Of a DNA stretch of 64,000 nucleotides, positions 21,441 through 37,154 are shown piece by piece (the first letter of the stretch is position 1; the number at the start of each line of letters is the position of its first letter). Origin of the DNA: Cerioporus squamosus (taxonomy: Eukaryota > Basidiomycota > Agaricomycetes > Polyporales > Polyporaceae); the NCBI GenBank assembly GCA_022592435.1, contig JABYQS010000035.1:1-64000 (forward strand), given 5' to 3'. The position numbers and the translations under genes are program-made. The notes under the pieces were generated by a model. The model did no database searches and was not told where the DNA came from. It worked only from the letters and a program-made list of their open reading frames with translations.

Positions 21441-22508
21441 CGGTGACTTCGTGTTTACCTGCCACTTCGTGAGCGCCCCGTGACGATTGCAGAGTCAGTG
21501 ATGTGCATCATCCATCTATCGTCCACAGGGAGCGAGACCGCCATCATCATCGCGGTCGTTTGTCCGGTCTGGTTGGTTCTTCCATCGAGTATGGGAGACG
21601 CCTACTTCTGTTCAGTGCCTCATCTGTGGCGACATAGACATCTGCACCTGCACAGACATTTGTATCAGGACATCATGAGTTGAGTTTACTTCTTTAACAC
21701 TGCTGAACCTAATCCGCACGGCCAGATGGATGCAATAAGAGCTTACCTCACGGAGCGCCTCGCGGGTCACCAGGCCTGCTCGCCCTCAACTTCGTGGTTC
21801 TCAGGCTAGCACTGGTTCTGGTACGGTTGCTGTACATACGGTGCCCCAAAATCAGAATATGATACTGTGTCGGGATCTGTCATGTATGTGGTATGGGATA
21901 CTTACTTAGCTGCGGTTCTAGTGCGCAACGTCGTGAGGAGACGGCGGTTCCCTGGCTATGCCACCCCGCCAAAGTGAGCAGTCGATAGGTTTCGGGGAGC
22001 AGATGAATTCCTCTTGTCGCGCGAGTGACTGAGCAGAGAATTGTTGCCATGAGGAGTCGATCACAAATGCAAAGGAGGAGTACGTACCTCTGGATCTCCC
22101 CATTACTCCCAGTTCGAATTGTATTGCGTCTCCATCTCAGGCTTGTTAGTCAGAAATTAGCGACCTTCTCTCGACTCTTACGACCACAATTCTAGGCCAG
22201 ATCCCACCTCCTGTTGATCAGAGTATCACGATACTTGACTCTAGTCTCTCAGGACAATGTGCCACCGGAGCATCTGCCAAAAGCTTGCGACACTGGTTGA
22301 GGGATTAGGAAACCTCTATCAGCTGCTGCGATCCTTCAGGGAGGGGGTGATGGGGAGTTTCGCTGGAAGGGCGTGTACACGTGTGTACCCGGCGGCACCG
22401 GTAGTGAGATTGAACAATTTGGATTGTATTGTATTGAGATAGAAGAGAAGGCACTGTAGGTGTCATGACTTCATACAGAGAACGGAGTGCGTACAGTCTG
22501 CAACCCGG
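21441..22508. other. Intergenic, nothing recognised
   Basis: No gene or repeat could be supported. Some of the 5' part may be further degraded LINE sequence. Confidence 0.4.
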
Positions 22509-23389
22509 TCACGATGAGCCTTGCTCACCACTTCCGCTGCCAAGGTTCATCCTCCTCTCGATCATCGTCCTCGCAGCCTCTCCAGGATCGCACTTCGTCA
22601 GTCGGTCGTAGTCGTACCAAACCAGCACCGAATCTGACTCGGTCACGATCCGGCGCTGGGCGTACGACCAGATCGCACCCATGACATGGAAGTGCGTCTT
22701 CGCCTGTCGGGCGGACACATCGGAGCCCACGCGGGAGAGCTGCCCGCGGTGCGGCTTGTGCGCGACGAGGAGGGTGTCGGGGTAGACGACCGGACGCTTG
22801 AAGTCTACGGAGAGGGACTTGAGGATGAGCGAGACGCCTTTGCCCTTGATCATCGCGTCGGCTTTCTCGGGGCCCCCGAGCTCGTGCCCGAGCGCGCGCA
22901 TCCAGTGTATGCGGCCAGACTCGAAGAAGCGGACATACCGCACGTTGTTGACGTGCCTAGGGGGCCGGATGGGCATGCTGTGAGGGAGATGTACCTGCTG
23001 CGGCGAGATTGTTGTACGCACTGGAATGAATCATGGTCTCCCCATACAATCTGCTGTTCCCAGAAGCTGTCGGGGTCGTAGCCCAGCTCGAGTAGCTTGG
23101 CGCGGCCCTCGTCTGCTGGTGAGAGATCCTCCGCTGGTGGGTCAGGCGAGTCGGGTCCTACAGTGCCCGGCGGAAGGTGGAAGGGGGACGTCGGGTCTCT
23201 GAACCGGTCCAGCAGAGTCTGATCACAGGAAATGCCAGCTGTCAGTAGATGCAAGGCGAGTGTAAGGGAAGGCGTGCATACATTTATCGACACTGACGAA
23301 TGCCGTGCACCCAGAGGTGAGTTGCGACACACCGCGCGTGAAGCAGCTCCGAATATTCCGTGAGGCCTTCGTCGAAGAAGAGCGTTCAT
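22509..23389 (-). CDS. Hot-dog fold acyl-CoA thioesterase, probably mitochondrial
   Basis: Exons 23389-23282, 23218-23022 and 22956-22509 give 250 residues with introns of 63 and 65 bp. The first 30 or so residues are Arg/Ala/Ser-rich without acids, which fits a mitochondrial targeting peptide. Next are DRFRDPTSPFHLPPGT and the 4HBT-type hot-dog core: IVWGDHDSFQHVNNVRYVRF, where the Asp and HVNN form the usual active-site region; ESGRIHWM; and SLILKSLSVDFKRPVVYPD. In the YbgC/4-hydroxybenzoyl-CoA thioesterase family this fold hydrolyses acyl-CoA thioesters. Substrate cannot be told from sequence. Confidence 0.83.
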
Positions 23390-23786
23390 CTCCTGCTAGT
23401 TCTTGTGTACGAAAGTCGTCGGTACGGCGAGACGGTGGGGAAGGAGAGAGCGCGATCGCGCCTGCCCGGATGACCGAGGCGGAACATGGTGGCCGGAAGC
23501 AGGCCCGGCACGTCGCGTACTCCTCCTTTCCGCAACCTTGACCATTGACCACATCTGGACCTATCCGGACCACATCCTCGTGCTCCATTTCACCTCGCAA
23601 TCTGGCAAGCTTCCGACACTCTACTTACTTACTTTATACATTCCCTCTGTTGTCCTCGTGAACTCCCGGCGCACAGTTCTCGAAGCAACGCGAACCGAGC
23701 GCAACCACCATGAGGTCTTCCCAACCGATGCAAGTCATGTTGTGCTCTCTACTTCCCTGATAGCTTGCTTAGCGAATCTGTGCGCA
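23390..23786. other. Short divergent promoter region
   Basis: About 400 bp separate the divergent thioesterase and ALF1 starts. It presumably holds both promoters; no clear TATA box was found. Confidence 0.4.
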
Positions 23787-24716
23787 ATGCCCAGTACAGT
23801 CAACGTCTTCGTGTCCTCTCCTGACACGCGGTCGGAGCGTCGATATGATCTCAGCCTGACAGTGGGCCAGCTGAAGGTGCGCACACTGGTTCTTGCTGCG
23901 TCTTCTCACTATATAAATTCATCAATTGCAGAACAAGCTTGAGTTGATCACTGGTATACCCCCGCAAAACCAATTCATCTCTGTCTACGCTTCGGACGAT
24001 GCGCCTGAGCCGGTCGTAACACTCAGCGATGACAATCGGCCGCTTGGGTTCTACGGGCTGAGGGATTGGCAGGTACTCAAGGTGCGCCTGTCCGCGTGCT
24101 CACGACTAGTCATGCATTGATGAAGGACGCATCGTTGTCCAGGTTACGGACCTGAACCCCGCTGCATCGTTCACGGGCCAACTAACGGACACGTCCCAAG
24201 TGGATAAGTTCGAGCTGAGCGAGACCGAGTATGCTCAGCGACAAGGTGAGTAGCTTCATGATGGTCAACGCAATTTTTCCGTTCTTACTCCTACTCTCGA
24301 AAGACACGGTCCTTGCGTACAAGCAGCGAAACAAGATTGGCAGGTTTGCGGAGAAGCCTGCTGAAGAGTCTGCCGAATCCGAGCCTGTGGAGATCACGGT
24401 GGGCGCGCGCTGCGAAGTCGAGTCCACAGAAGAGGACTTCCGCAAGCGCGGCACCGTGCGGTATGTCGGACCCACAGACTTCGCGAAGGGCATATGGGTG
24501 GGAATCGAGTACGACGAACCCATAGGGAAGAACGATGGCTCGTGAGTGTCGTCCGCATGGGTGCGTCAGATTGTTGCTGACTCGCTTCGCAGAGTGAAGG
24601 GCAAGAGATACTTCGAGTGTAAACCCAACTTTGGTGTCTTCGTCAAGCCCGAGCGTGTCAAGGTCGGCGACTTCCCTGTGGAAGAGATCAGCTTCGACGA
24701 TGACGAGGAGATATAA
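23787..24716 (+). CDS. ALF1: Tubulin-folding cofactor B (CAP-Gly protein)
   Basis: Exons 23787-23876, 23932-24081, 24143-24245, 24304-24541 and 24593-24716 give 234 residues, the usual size for cofactor B. The N-terminal 85 or so residues are ubiquitin-like ([32 protein letters not shown]). The C-terminal half is a CAP-Gly domain: [40 protein letters not shown], then [20 protein letters not shown]. It ends in an acidic FDDDEEI tail. The family delivers alpha-tubulin between chaperonin and cofactor E in the cytosol. It shares a promoter region with the thioesterase gene. Confidence 0.92.
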
Positions 24717-25526
24717 CCTTTGTGAGCCATGTTTGCCATCCTTACTACTGACATCGCTGTTCTAACTCGCAGTCCAGGATCCCATGGCGAAGAGGTGGCA
24801 CGATACCTGTATATCTGTAAACACATCATTTTCCTTCCATGCATCACCGTCACGATCGTCCTTCCGTGTGCTGTACCAGGTGTGCTACCAGCTGCTTGGG
24901 TGGAAAACCAGGACCAGCCATGAGTGTAAGTTGCTCTCTTCGTGTCGATTCTGGGATGGCTCGTGACCGTGACGTCGTGTGCAGAATCCCGCTGAGAGGT
25001 TGCATGCATTACGCTGGGATGTTCAACTTCTGTTCAGTATCTGTCCACCTGTACCCATCGCCCTACCCAGCACTAGTAAGTACTGGCAGGCACTGCACCG
25101 GCGCGAATGACAGGCTTGTTACTTAGTAACAGTTGTCCGAAGTGTGCTCCTCCTAACATTCCCGCCCGCTTGTAATGCCGACCTTGGAATATCCTTGCGT
25201 ACACCCCGCGGGTATCTGCCTGGCTTTGACCCGAATATCCTTGCGTCTCCTCCCCCCGTTGGTCATACAGCCGGTGCTAGCTGCCAGTGCATCCCGCTAC
25301 TGCAGTGCTGAGTGTGGTTGGCTGAACAAGCAGAGTTTCCAAATCGAGCGCCGTGAGAACATACTGGAACCGTCCGGAAGTTCGCACGCTCGAGACTGAC
25401 GCTGACTGACGCGTCGAGTAATTGGGACGAGGACGCGCGTCGCCCTTTGTCTCCAGATCCTCATAAGCTCGGGCCTGTCTCTGTACTCTCACTCTTTCCA
25501 CCACCTACTTCACGACTCTCGACGAT
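24717..25526. other. Intergenic, nothing recognised
   Basis: A cluster of GACGCGTC and GACGCGCGTC motifs lies at about 25397-25442, 85-130 bp upstream of the CDC48 start. I see no coding pattern. Confidence 0.4.
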
Positions 25527-28335
<2,809 letters not shown>

Positions 28336-28786
28336 ACAGCTGCTTCCCCTTCCTCCCTCTGCATGCTCTTTGATGGATCGTTTTGGCTTCGAGCTGTGTA
28401 GTTTTGGCGCAAAATGACTAGATCGTATGGCCAGTGTAGTATATCGAATGCATTGATCTCTTCCTCGTCTGTGATGCGGGAGTGACTGTCGAGTGTCGAA
28501 GCAAGGCTTGTGTTTCTGGTCGGCGGGCAATTTGTGATCCCGAGGGCGAGGCGGAGTGACGCCATAGACGTCGACCGCGCGTGGCCCGCGCACGCAGCTC
28601 GCTCTGCCCAGTGAACCTCTGCCGCTACCTCTACTTCGCTCCTTCCCTTCCCCGTCTCTCTAGCTTCCCCTCCTTTCTTGCTCTCGTTCCCGTTCTCTGC
28701 CGCAGCGCTCTCGACGTTGACATCGACGTTGACATCGACAGGAGGCTCGAAGTTGCGTGACCCGGCTGCGCGTCCTCGTGAGCGCG
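28336..28786. other. Intergenic between tandem genes
   Basis: This holds the CDC48 3' end and the DGA1 5' leader, which is pyrimidine-rich at 28625-28700. A short GACGTTGACATCGAC-like direct repeat lies at 28709-28740. No gene was found. Confidence 0.45.
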
Positions 28787-30754
28787 ATGGAAGTCAAGAA
28801 GGCGTTTACGTCTGCCACCCGCACCGTGTCCTCGTCCTCGCTCCGCGAACGCCTCAGCAGCCTCAGCAGCCTCACGGCGACACCTCTGAAGCCTGTGAAG
28901 AACCTGCAAGCCCACATCGAGTGCGTGTCCTGTCGTGTGTTGAGGCGCTGGCATCCGGGATCTGTTGTTGACCGTCTTGCGTTCGTCCCCTCATGCCTTT
29001 GTTCGCTTCGACGCGTCGCTTGGTGCTTGGTGCTACGACGTGTGGCTTGGGCGATGCAGGTTTGTGCCGGCGAAGATCCCGAGGAAGCGGAGACTGCAGA
29101 CCCTCGCCGTCGCGATATGGTCCACCCTGATCGCTCTTGCGACATTCGCGTTTTTCTTCCTCTTGTGAGTGATCCTTTACCCTTCGACTACCCGGAACTT
29201 CCAAGGGTTTTCCCTCTTCATGCGCGTCGATGTGCTGACTGCCCATGGGTGCGCAGGTCCTTCCCGCCACTATGGCCGCTCCTTGCCGCGTACTGGATAT
29301 GGATAGCGTATATCGACAAGAGCCCGGAGCACGGAGGGCGCATGAGTCCGTGGTTTCGCTCGTTGAGGTTCTGGAGGTACTTTGCTGAGTACTACCCTGC
29401 ATCGTGAGTCCCCCATCTGTTCGCGCGCGTACTCTGCCGTGCTGACGCCCGCGCAAGATTCCTGAAGGTATGTATCGACGGGCAGCACACGTAGGCAGTT
29501 CCTGATTGCGTGGTAGACGTGCGACCTCCCGCCAGATAGGCCATACGTCTTCGGATATCACCCGCATGGTGAGTGGCACACTGTCTGCGCTAATTGGCAG
29601 ATGGCTCATCGCCGTGTCTGCTCTAGGAATCATTGGGATGTGAGTGACCTTTGTTGACCCGGCGTGGAGCATCTCCAACCCTCCTCCGTGACGTTCAGGG
29701 GCGCTATATGCACATTCGCAACGGAAAGTACGCATCCCCAGTCTCCGTTCCTGCGTCGCGGAATCACTCAAGGCTGGCAGGCACAGGCTTTTCGGCCGCG
29801 TTCCCTGGGATAGTCCCACACCTCCTCACGTTGGCGACCAACTTCCGCGTTCCGTTCTACCGCGACATCATCCTCGCGATGGGCATCTGTTCGGTGTCGA
29901 AACAGTCTTGCTCCAACATCCTCAAGGGCGGCCCGGGGCAGGCCATCACCATCGTTGTGGGTGGTGCCGCTGAGAGTCTGAGCGCGCACCCAGGAACGGC
30001 AGACCTCACGCTCCGAAAACGGTGCGCAGGTTGTATGAAGCCATGTTACGGACGCGTGCACTGACCTAGAACAGACTAGGATTTATCAAGGTCGCCATTC
30101 AACATGGGTGAGTCGACTTCGGCTCGCCCATTCACCAGCAGGCTCATCCTCCTCTATAGTGCCGATCTCGTCCCTGTGTTCTCGTTTGGGGAGAATGATG
30201 TACGTGCTATATGACCTACGTTCATGAGTGACTACGGGCTTACCTTGGCTTTTCCGCAGATCTACAACCAAATGCCTAACGAGAAGGGAACGACCCTCTA
30301 CTCGCTGCAGAAGAAGTTCCAGAACATGTTCGGGTTCACGCTGCCGCTATTCCACGGTCGCGGACTCTTGAATTGTAAGTGGCGACCTTCTGTCCGAGGC
30401 TCCGATGCTGAAGAGTATATATAGATAACCTTGGCTTGCTGCCATATCGGCGACGAATAGTCGCAGTCAGTGAGTAACCTAGTCAATCTAGCGTCTCCGC
30501 ATTGACGTCCCACGCTGCGTCGTACATCACCAGTCGGACACCCCATACATGTGGTACAATGCGACAAGCCGTCATTAGAGGAGGTCATGCACGTACAGCA
30601 GCAGTACATCGACGAGCTCATGTGGTGCGTCTTCCTCCTATGTTCGGACCATCTGCATCTTCGTGGCTGAGTATGCGTTACCGATAGGATTTGGAATACC
30701 TACAAGGACGAGTTCGCGAGGACACGAAAGCGGGAGCTGAGCATCATCGAGTGA
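28787..30754 (+). CDS. DGA1: Diacylglycerol O-acyltransferase, DGAT2 type
   Basis: Fourteen exons give 373 residues: 28787-28920, 29060-29164, 29257-29403, 29458-29467, 29517-29568, 29627-29639, 29699-29727, 29781-30021, 30075-30107, 30160-30199, 30260-30374, 30425-30469, 30534-30624, 30688-30754. Two exons are tiny (10 and 13 nt). Conserved DGAT2 blocks in order: IPRKRRLQT, a hairpin membrane segment, DKSPEHGGR with RFWRYFAEYYPAS, DLPPDRPYVFGYHPHG with the catalytic HPHG near residue 148, RVPFYRDIILAMGICSVS, GPGQAITIVVGGAAESL, PVFSFGEND and LPLFHGRGLLNYNLG. DGAT2 makes triacylglycerol from diacylglycerol and acyl-CoA at the ER and lipid droplet. Confidence 0.95.
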
Positions 30755-31109
30755 TTCATACCTCGTAGATGGGCGATGCTTGTCTCTGGACCTGCCGTTG
30801 TATCTTGGACTGCTATCTTACTTGCTTAAGACAGACACTTGCGTGGTGTGACATATTTTCTGTTCGATGTTGAAGTCGAACCATGGAGGATAGCCTCCCA
30901 TGATCAGTGCGTCCTTCAACCAGTCTATGGCTAACATGGCGAGCACCTCACATAACCGGCTGTTGGATGCGGTCAGTCTGTTCACGATGGCAGACTACGT
31001 ACTGATGACTTTCTCAACCAAGGCATATGGCCTGCGCTCTCCCAAGTAGAATACAGAAAGCAAAAATGAAACTAGACACATGGATGCTACATTTAGCTGC
31101 AGCGAGAGA
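30755..31109. other. Intergenic between convergent genes
   Basis: Nothing recognised between the DGA1 and DUF6533 copy 3 stop codons. Confidence 0.5.
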
Positions 31110-32882
31110 TTATGCGGTCGAAGATGACAATGCAGTGGCCTCAGGCAACCCACCCTGGCCTCCACCTTCAGCTCCCTCCCCAGCCGTTGAGTGCGAGCGA
31201 ACTTGCAACTCAAAACTATCATAATCAGACGGTGCAAAGATAGCTGAATTGATGAAACCTCCGAGGGATGAGATGAAGCTCGGTGCGCTGTCGTAAGGGT
31301 TTCTTGAGGAATGCAACTGATTGTCAGAGTCAACTCTGACAACCATCTGGTTTGCTTCTTGCAGTGCAAGGAGGAAGCGCGATATGAGGATGGCTGTGAT
31401 GCTGCAAATACATGATTATTGAGCGGTGATGAGCACACATCACAGGATGAGTATAGCACAGAGAAATGCGTACGGGGCAGTGAATATGGTGACATAGCTT
31501 GTAAGCTCAGCCTGAATTGCCACCTATTGTAGTGTCAAAACATAGAGTCAGCTTGGAGGAGTGGTATTTATTGCTCACTGCAGTTGCTGAGAAGGTGAGG
31601 TGGAGGACATTCAGAACAAACAGAACACTGATTCCCCATATTTGAGAGTTCATCAGATGTTTGCTTGAAGGCTGTTCTGTAGGACATACAGAAAGTATAT
31701 GATTCCTGTTGGTAGAGTCAGTGGTCAGCAATCCACAGAAGTCTCCTACAAGCAGGGACAGCTGAGCCATCTACACAGATACATACCACCACGAAAGAGA
31801 ATATCTGATAGAGGGAGCCTTCTGGACCTTTGAACATCCCTCAGGGCACTCCAGCTGCTCAGCCTTACCCAGGTAATGTAGATCAGTAGAATGTCGGTGG
31901 CGATCAGCGGTACCCGGGATATGATTGTGACTGGGTCCCATGCATGAGCATGCACCACTACTTGAGTTCGCTAGTCAACCTACGCCTGCGGCCTTGTACA
32001 TAATCAGTACCAATGTGTGTGACAAGACTGAAGAGGGCACACTTAAGACTAAGTGCGGCAGCTATGTTCTCTGTGTAGAGGCATCCAAACGGCGGAAAGT
32101 TCTCTCCAGATAACTGATAGCCATATGGAACCTGCATCATAGCCCATGATCATTCTGCATTGGCCCACAGTGCACCAAAAATGTTGGTTGTACTCACCAG
32201 GTTAGCAGCTACTGGTGCTAGAGACAAAGACAAGATGAATAATCCGAGGAGCTTGCTCCTGCTCAATACATATGCACGAAGGGCAGAGAAAGCTTATTGC
32301 AAGTGTCAGGTACTTCAAGCCAGGACTGGATGCATGACTCACCTGCTGCCGGAACAAATTGCAGTAGGGACATTGCCTCTATTGCTATGCTGAACGAGGA
32401 GCAGCTATGGTAGCTGTCGATGAGCATTCCACAACGCTCTAAACTCTGCAGGGCTATATACAAACCTCTGATCATGGTCAGATTTACTGTGGGACAGATT
32501 CAGACTACTTACCTTGTCCGACGGGAAAGATGCCAATGAGACCAACACCATGACCGAGTATATCATGGAAATCCACCTGTTTGCAAAGAACAAGAGCGAC
32601 GCTCCGCCGGGGCGCTTCGCAGTCCAGAAGCATGCCACTTCCGAATCAAATGTGATGAAGGTGTCATAGATGAAGAGGACTATGGCGACTCGCGAGAGAA
32701 CGCGTGAGGTTTGCTGAGACAAGCATGCAATGGACTGAACGCACCCGACGCTGCCACAGTGCAGTAGTTGCCTATATAGCTGTTCGACGGCATCAGCAAG
32801 TACTATCTACGATGATATGAGAAGCGACATACAGGCTGTCAAATAGAGCCGCGGTCGCAGCAGCATCGGCGCTGTAGGACAT
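31110..32882 (-). CDS. DUF6533 multi-pass membrane protein, copy 3
   Basis: Exons in reading order: 32882-32833, 32779-32745, 32679-32513, 32467-32466, 32404-32343, 32292-32198, 32131-32043, 31985-31984, 31930-31787, 31705-31690, 31627-31579, 31523-31474, 31401-31110 (350 residues). The 2-nt exons are AG and GC. DUF6533 reads YDTFITFDSEVACFWTAKR, with Ser where the other copies have Arg. About seven hydrophobic segments follow and the tail has SRFLLALQEANQMVVRVD. TATAAG lies at 32961-32966 on the minus strand, 79 bp before the ATG. First gene of the local array 31-42 kb. Function unknown. Confidence 0.88.
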
Positions 32883-33717
32883 GACAAAGTCGAAGGAGCA
32901 CCACCCTTACGTCGCCTTGGGCCAAGGGATGTTGCGAAGTCATCCGTGGCATGTCCAGGCCTTATACTGCGCACGATTGTATGGTCAACATGGAGGACGC
33001 CGACCGCAGATGGTCGTCGAGATACCCATGCTCGCTGGTCACATCCGCCACGTCTGATCCGATCGCATCGTCGGAGATAGAAGAGCTGTACGAGCACGAG
33101 GCAGCACGGCATGCGACCACTTGCAGGGCCCGGACCGGCGTCGTTGGAGACTGCGAGATGGTCCAGCCAATCGGGCAGTAATAGATAGGCCAACTGGCCA
33201 ACCTGGTGGTTCGGAAGGTCATCCATGACAGTTGTCCGGAAGATGGAAGTATGTACATACCCACTCAAGGTTCGCGCCCGTGTGCGATGCACAGGCAACA
33301 GAAGCAAAAACACCGGGAGCGCGGGTGGATGAGACGGGCCGCGGAATCCTCGAGGTTCATATATCAAACTCCCTAAACCTGATGTCGGCGCAACAAGACA
33401 GATGGTACAGCTTGTGGCTGCTGACCTGGAGTTCAAGCAGACCCGTCAGTACCACCGAATGTACCATGTCTGACGTACGGTCGTGGGACTCGGAGAGGAA
33501 ATGACCTTCGAGAACCATATGATACTGCTCCTCAACAGCCTTCGTACAAAGATGGGGCGAGTTGAATCTTCCTGGCTGTACCTCGAACGCCTGTGATCAG
33601 TACTCATCGTAGTGATACCGGTGGAAGCGGTCCCGGAAGCGTGCTGAGCTGGCGTGTGATGAGCGCTGAAAAGCAACAAGAAGCCCAACTTCACCGTCTT
33701 CCCAATTGCCGGACTAT
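32883..33717. other. Promoter of DUF6533 copy 3 and spacer
   Basis: The first 150 bp resemble the upstream regions of copies 4 and 5, including the TATA segment and the following GGCCT or GCTTT. The rest shows no gene. Confidence 0.45.
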
Positions 33718-34560
33718 CACACCCGCCATCCCACAGTTCGAGAGCAGAAAAGGATCGTGTGTGATTGTATCTGCGCGTGATCATCTGAGAAACAACACAT
33801 GGACGGGAGCCAGGAGCAAGGCCGCAGGGTAACGAGGTACGGGTTGAGCGCATGGGGTGCTACATAAACCTAAGCTGCATAGGTGCGTACGAGGCCTAGG
33901 GAGAAAGGGACGTTAAGCGTATGCAGTGGACAACAGCGAAACGAAGGATGTACGAACCCATTGAAAGCAAAATAACCGACAACTGGGTCTGCGGGCGAGT
34001 GCGGCGACGAGACGTGCAAGCGGTGGGCATGAAGAGTGGGCATCGACGACATATGTAGTACATTCCGAGGATCGTGACGCGGGCGAGCGGATGCCCGGGG
34101 GACACAAGCGGACAGAGGGAACAAGCAGTATGCGGGGAGACACGCACCAAAACAGTTCGCATGCTGCGTGAGCAGCCTCCATCCTTTCCATGAGGGACAT
34201 GCGGTATTGGACGCGCGCATCGGAGGGAAGCTTGGCGTGCCAAGGACGGTTTGCGGATACGGTGTCGTCGAGGATACGCATGCTAAGTACTTGCCTGAAC
34301 ATTTCCTGACCTGCAGAATCTGGTGCTCCCACTCGTTCTCGGGACCTCCCCGTCGATGATAGTCACGTGAACGCTGCACCTCCTAGGAGACGGCTCGCCC
34401 GTGCTGCTCACGTCTACCGCGACAACGGAAAACTTGGGCGATCGCCGGTCGCGTCATCGTTCTCGAAGGCTTGAAGCTGGTTGGAAGCCAGGTGGAAGGC
34501 GTCCCCGTACATCCACTTCTGAATGGCGGGTGCTGGGCTCTAGCGTTACATGCAGGCTGA
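33718..34560. repeat. Dispersed repeat block, copy A
   Basis: Long stretches match 40968-41960 and, for the right half, 38240-38660: ATCGTGTGTGATTGTA, GCGTACGAGGCCTAGGGAGA, GCGGGCGAGTGCGGCGACGAG, and CTCACGTCTACCGCGACAAC. On the minus strand the right half looks like a decayed coding sequence whose best frame is in copy C. It lies between DUF6533 copies 3 and 4. Confidence 0.7.
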
Positions 34561-35374
34561 CGAGAAGAGTTCTAGAAAGTACGTTGCGGTTGGCGGAAAG
34601 ATCGTATGAGGGAAAGGTGAGTGAGAGATGCGCATGAGACTGAGGACGCGGCACGGGGGCGACAGAGAGCGTATAGCGGAGGGGACAACAGCGGCAGGAC
34701 GTAGCATGGAGCAGAGCCAAAGCCGAGGCCCGGGGCGACCAGCGAGGCAGCGAAGAGAGGCCGCGACGAAGAAAGCCAGGCAGAACATAGCGGTGAGGAG
34801 TGTTGCGAGTTGAGTTTGAGTCGAGTTGGACGAGCGGCGAGCTGCCAGGGCGAGGCGAGGGGAAGAGAGAGAGGGAGAGCGACCGCGAGAATCCTCTCCT
34901 CCTCAACGCGGCGCCTATTCACCATCTCGTCGACCGCGACCACACGCGAGCTCGAGGAACCAACACAGGACGACATCCCGGACGACTGCCTGCTTGGTGG
35001 ACATTGGAGCACAGTACTCTTACTAAAGCTCGCTCCTCTGCTTACCCGCAGTCTGCCACATTCTTCGAGGCCGTATCCAAGCCTTCTGCCGTTGAGGGTA
35101 ACGAGAACACTGGCCCGGGGTATGTAGGAGAGGCGCGATCATGGCGGAGAGTCAGTGGACGCAGACGAAGTACTTGTTTGTGAGGGAGTTCGGAGATTTG
35201 AGCCCAATAACGGAGAGAAATTATAACTGCAGCGCGCGAAAGACTGTCATATATACATGAATGACACGGTGATAGCCCATGAACGGCAAATGCACCGCGG
35301 AAGACAGACAGCAAGAATGGAACTAACCGCATGTATGGTACGGCTGGCAATACGCAGCTCAACCGCAGCGAGGA
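34561..35374. other. Spacer, nothing recognised
   Basis: Purine-rich GAGAGAGGGAGAG tracts occur near 34860-34890. No supported gene. Confidence 0.4.
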
Positions 35375-37154
35375 TCACACGGTCGAAGACAACGAAGCAG
35401 TGGCTTCAATTGACTTGGCCCCTCCTCCCCCATCCTCCTCCTTCCCCCGCCGGGCCTCCGAGGACGAGCGAACTTGCAACTCGGTACTATCATCATCCTG
35501 CGCCAATAGAACCGGATCGATGAAACCTCCGAGGGACGCGATGAAGCTGGGTCTGCTCTCGGCGTATGGGTTTCTCGAGGAGTGCAGGGGATCGTCGGGG
35601 TCAAGCCTGACCACCATCTGCTCTGCTTCTCGCAATTCGAGGAGGAAGCGCGAGATGAGGATCGCCGTAATCCTGCAAAGGGACAAAGGAAGAGCGGCCG
35701 TGAGCAAACACTCACAGCTGTATCTTCCAATCGTGGTGGAATGCGTACGGCGCGGTGAAGTCAGTGACGAGGCTTTGGTTACCGCTGCCGCTCCCCGCCA
35801 ACTGTCAAGTAAACTTGTTAGCATCAGATCGGAAGAGCATGGGAGGGTATTGTGGCTTACCGCAGTTGTTGAGAAGATAAGGTGGAGGACATTCATAACA
35901 GACAGGACGCTGATTCCCGTTCAAGAGTCTGTCAGATATCCCATCAGCTACCTTGCCGCTGGACGTACACGAAGTATATGGTTCCTGCGTGCGAGTCAGA
36001 CTTCTGACGAGCTACAGAAAAATGTGAGCGTGTTGCTCGAAGAGACGCACCGCCGTTGAAGAGGATAGTGGATAACGAGAGTCTCTTGGACTGTCCGATA
36101 TTCTTCAGGGCGTCCCGACTGCTCAGCTTTGTCCAAGTGATGTAGATAAGAATGAGGTCGGCGACGATGAGCGGCACTCGAGAGATAAGCACAACTGGGT
36201 GGTTCTGTGGTTGAGTGTGCAGCGTTCCTTATGAAGAGTAGCCAACGTACGCCTTGGTCATGGTCAGTACCAACGCATATGATGAGACCAAAGTGCCAAA
36301 CCTGATACCAAGTGCGTCGGTTGTGTTGACTGTCCTGACACATCCGAACGGCTGTATGTTCTCTCCCGATAACTGATAGCCATATAGAGCCTATATCATG
36401 GACCAGCAATATGCTTAGTCAGTCCAATGCCACAAGGAAGATCAATGCACTCACTAAATTAGCACCTACTGGTGCTAGAGACAAAGAGGCGACGAGTATT
36501 CCGACAAGCTTCCTGCTGCTCAATACATATGCACGGAGGGCGGAGAAGACTTCTCGCGAGTGTCAGGTTCTATGACCAGTGGACTGAATCCATGACTCAC
36601 CCGCTCCGGGAATATACTGCAGTATCAGCATCGCATATGTCGCGATTGAGAACCGGGAACAACTGCAGACGCCAGTTCATACTTTGCCTGAGTACTCTCC
36701 CGAGCGCGTACACTCACCTCTAGTTCCGGTCAGTTTTGTACAAGCACACACTGACTGAGATTCGGAGTGATTGCTCACCTTGTCCGAAGGGAAAGAGATA
36801 AACGAGACCAACAGCATGACATAGTACGTCATGTTAATCCACTTGTTCGCGAAGAACAACAGTGACGCTCCGCCGGTACGTTTCGCGGTCCAAAAGCAGG
36901 CCACTTCCCGATCAAACGTGACGAAGGTGTCGTATATGAACAGAACTACAGCGAGAGAAAGCATCAGCTTGGCACATATGAGCTTGAGATGAAATGAACG
37001 CACTCGAGGCTGCCATGTTGCAGTAGTTGCCGCTGTAGCTATCCGGCGGTGTCAGCAAGCATAGTCAAAATTGAACGGCCTCACACTATCGGACGTACAT
37101 GATGTCAAATACGGCCACAATTGCAGCAGATGCGGCATCTGCGTCGGAGGACAT
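35375..37154 (-). CDS. DUF6533 multi-pass membrane protein, copy 4
   Basis: Exons in reading order: 37154-37099, 37038-37004, 36945-36779, 36719-36718, 36662-36601, 36549-36455, 36390-36302, 36252-36251, 36194-36051, 35984-35969, 35909-35861, 35801-35749, 35672-35375 (355 residues). The 2-nt exons are AG and GC. DUF6533 reads YDTFVTFDREVACFWTAKR. Then come LGN-free hydrophobic segments such as KLVGILVASLSLAPVGANL and VPLIVADLILIYITW. The tail has EQMVVRLDPDDPLHSSRN. TATAAA lies at 37221-37226 (minus strand), 67 bp before the ATG. Exon lengths match the other copies except exons 1, 12 and 13. Function unknown. Confidence 0.88.
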
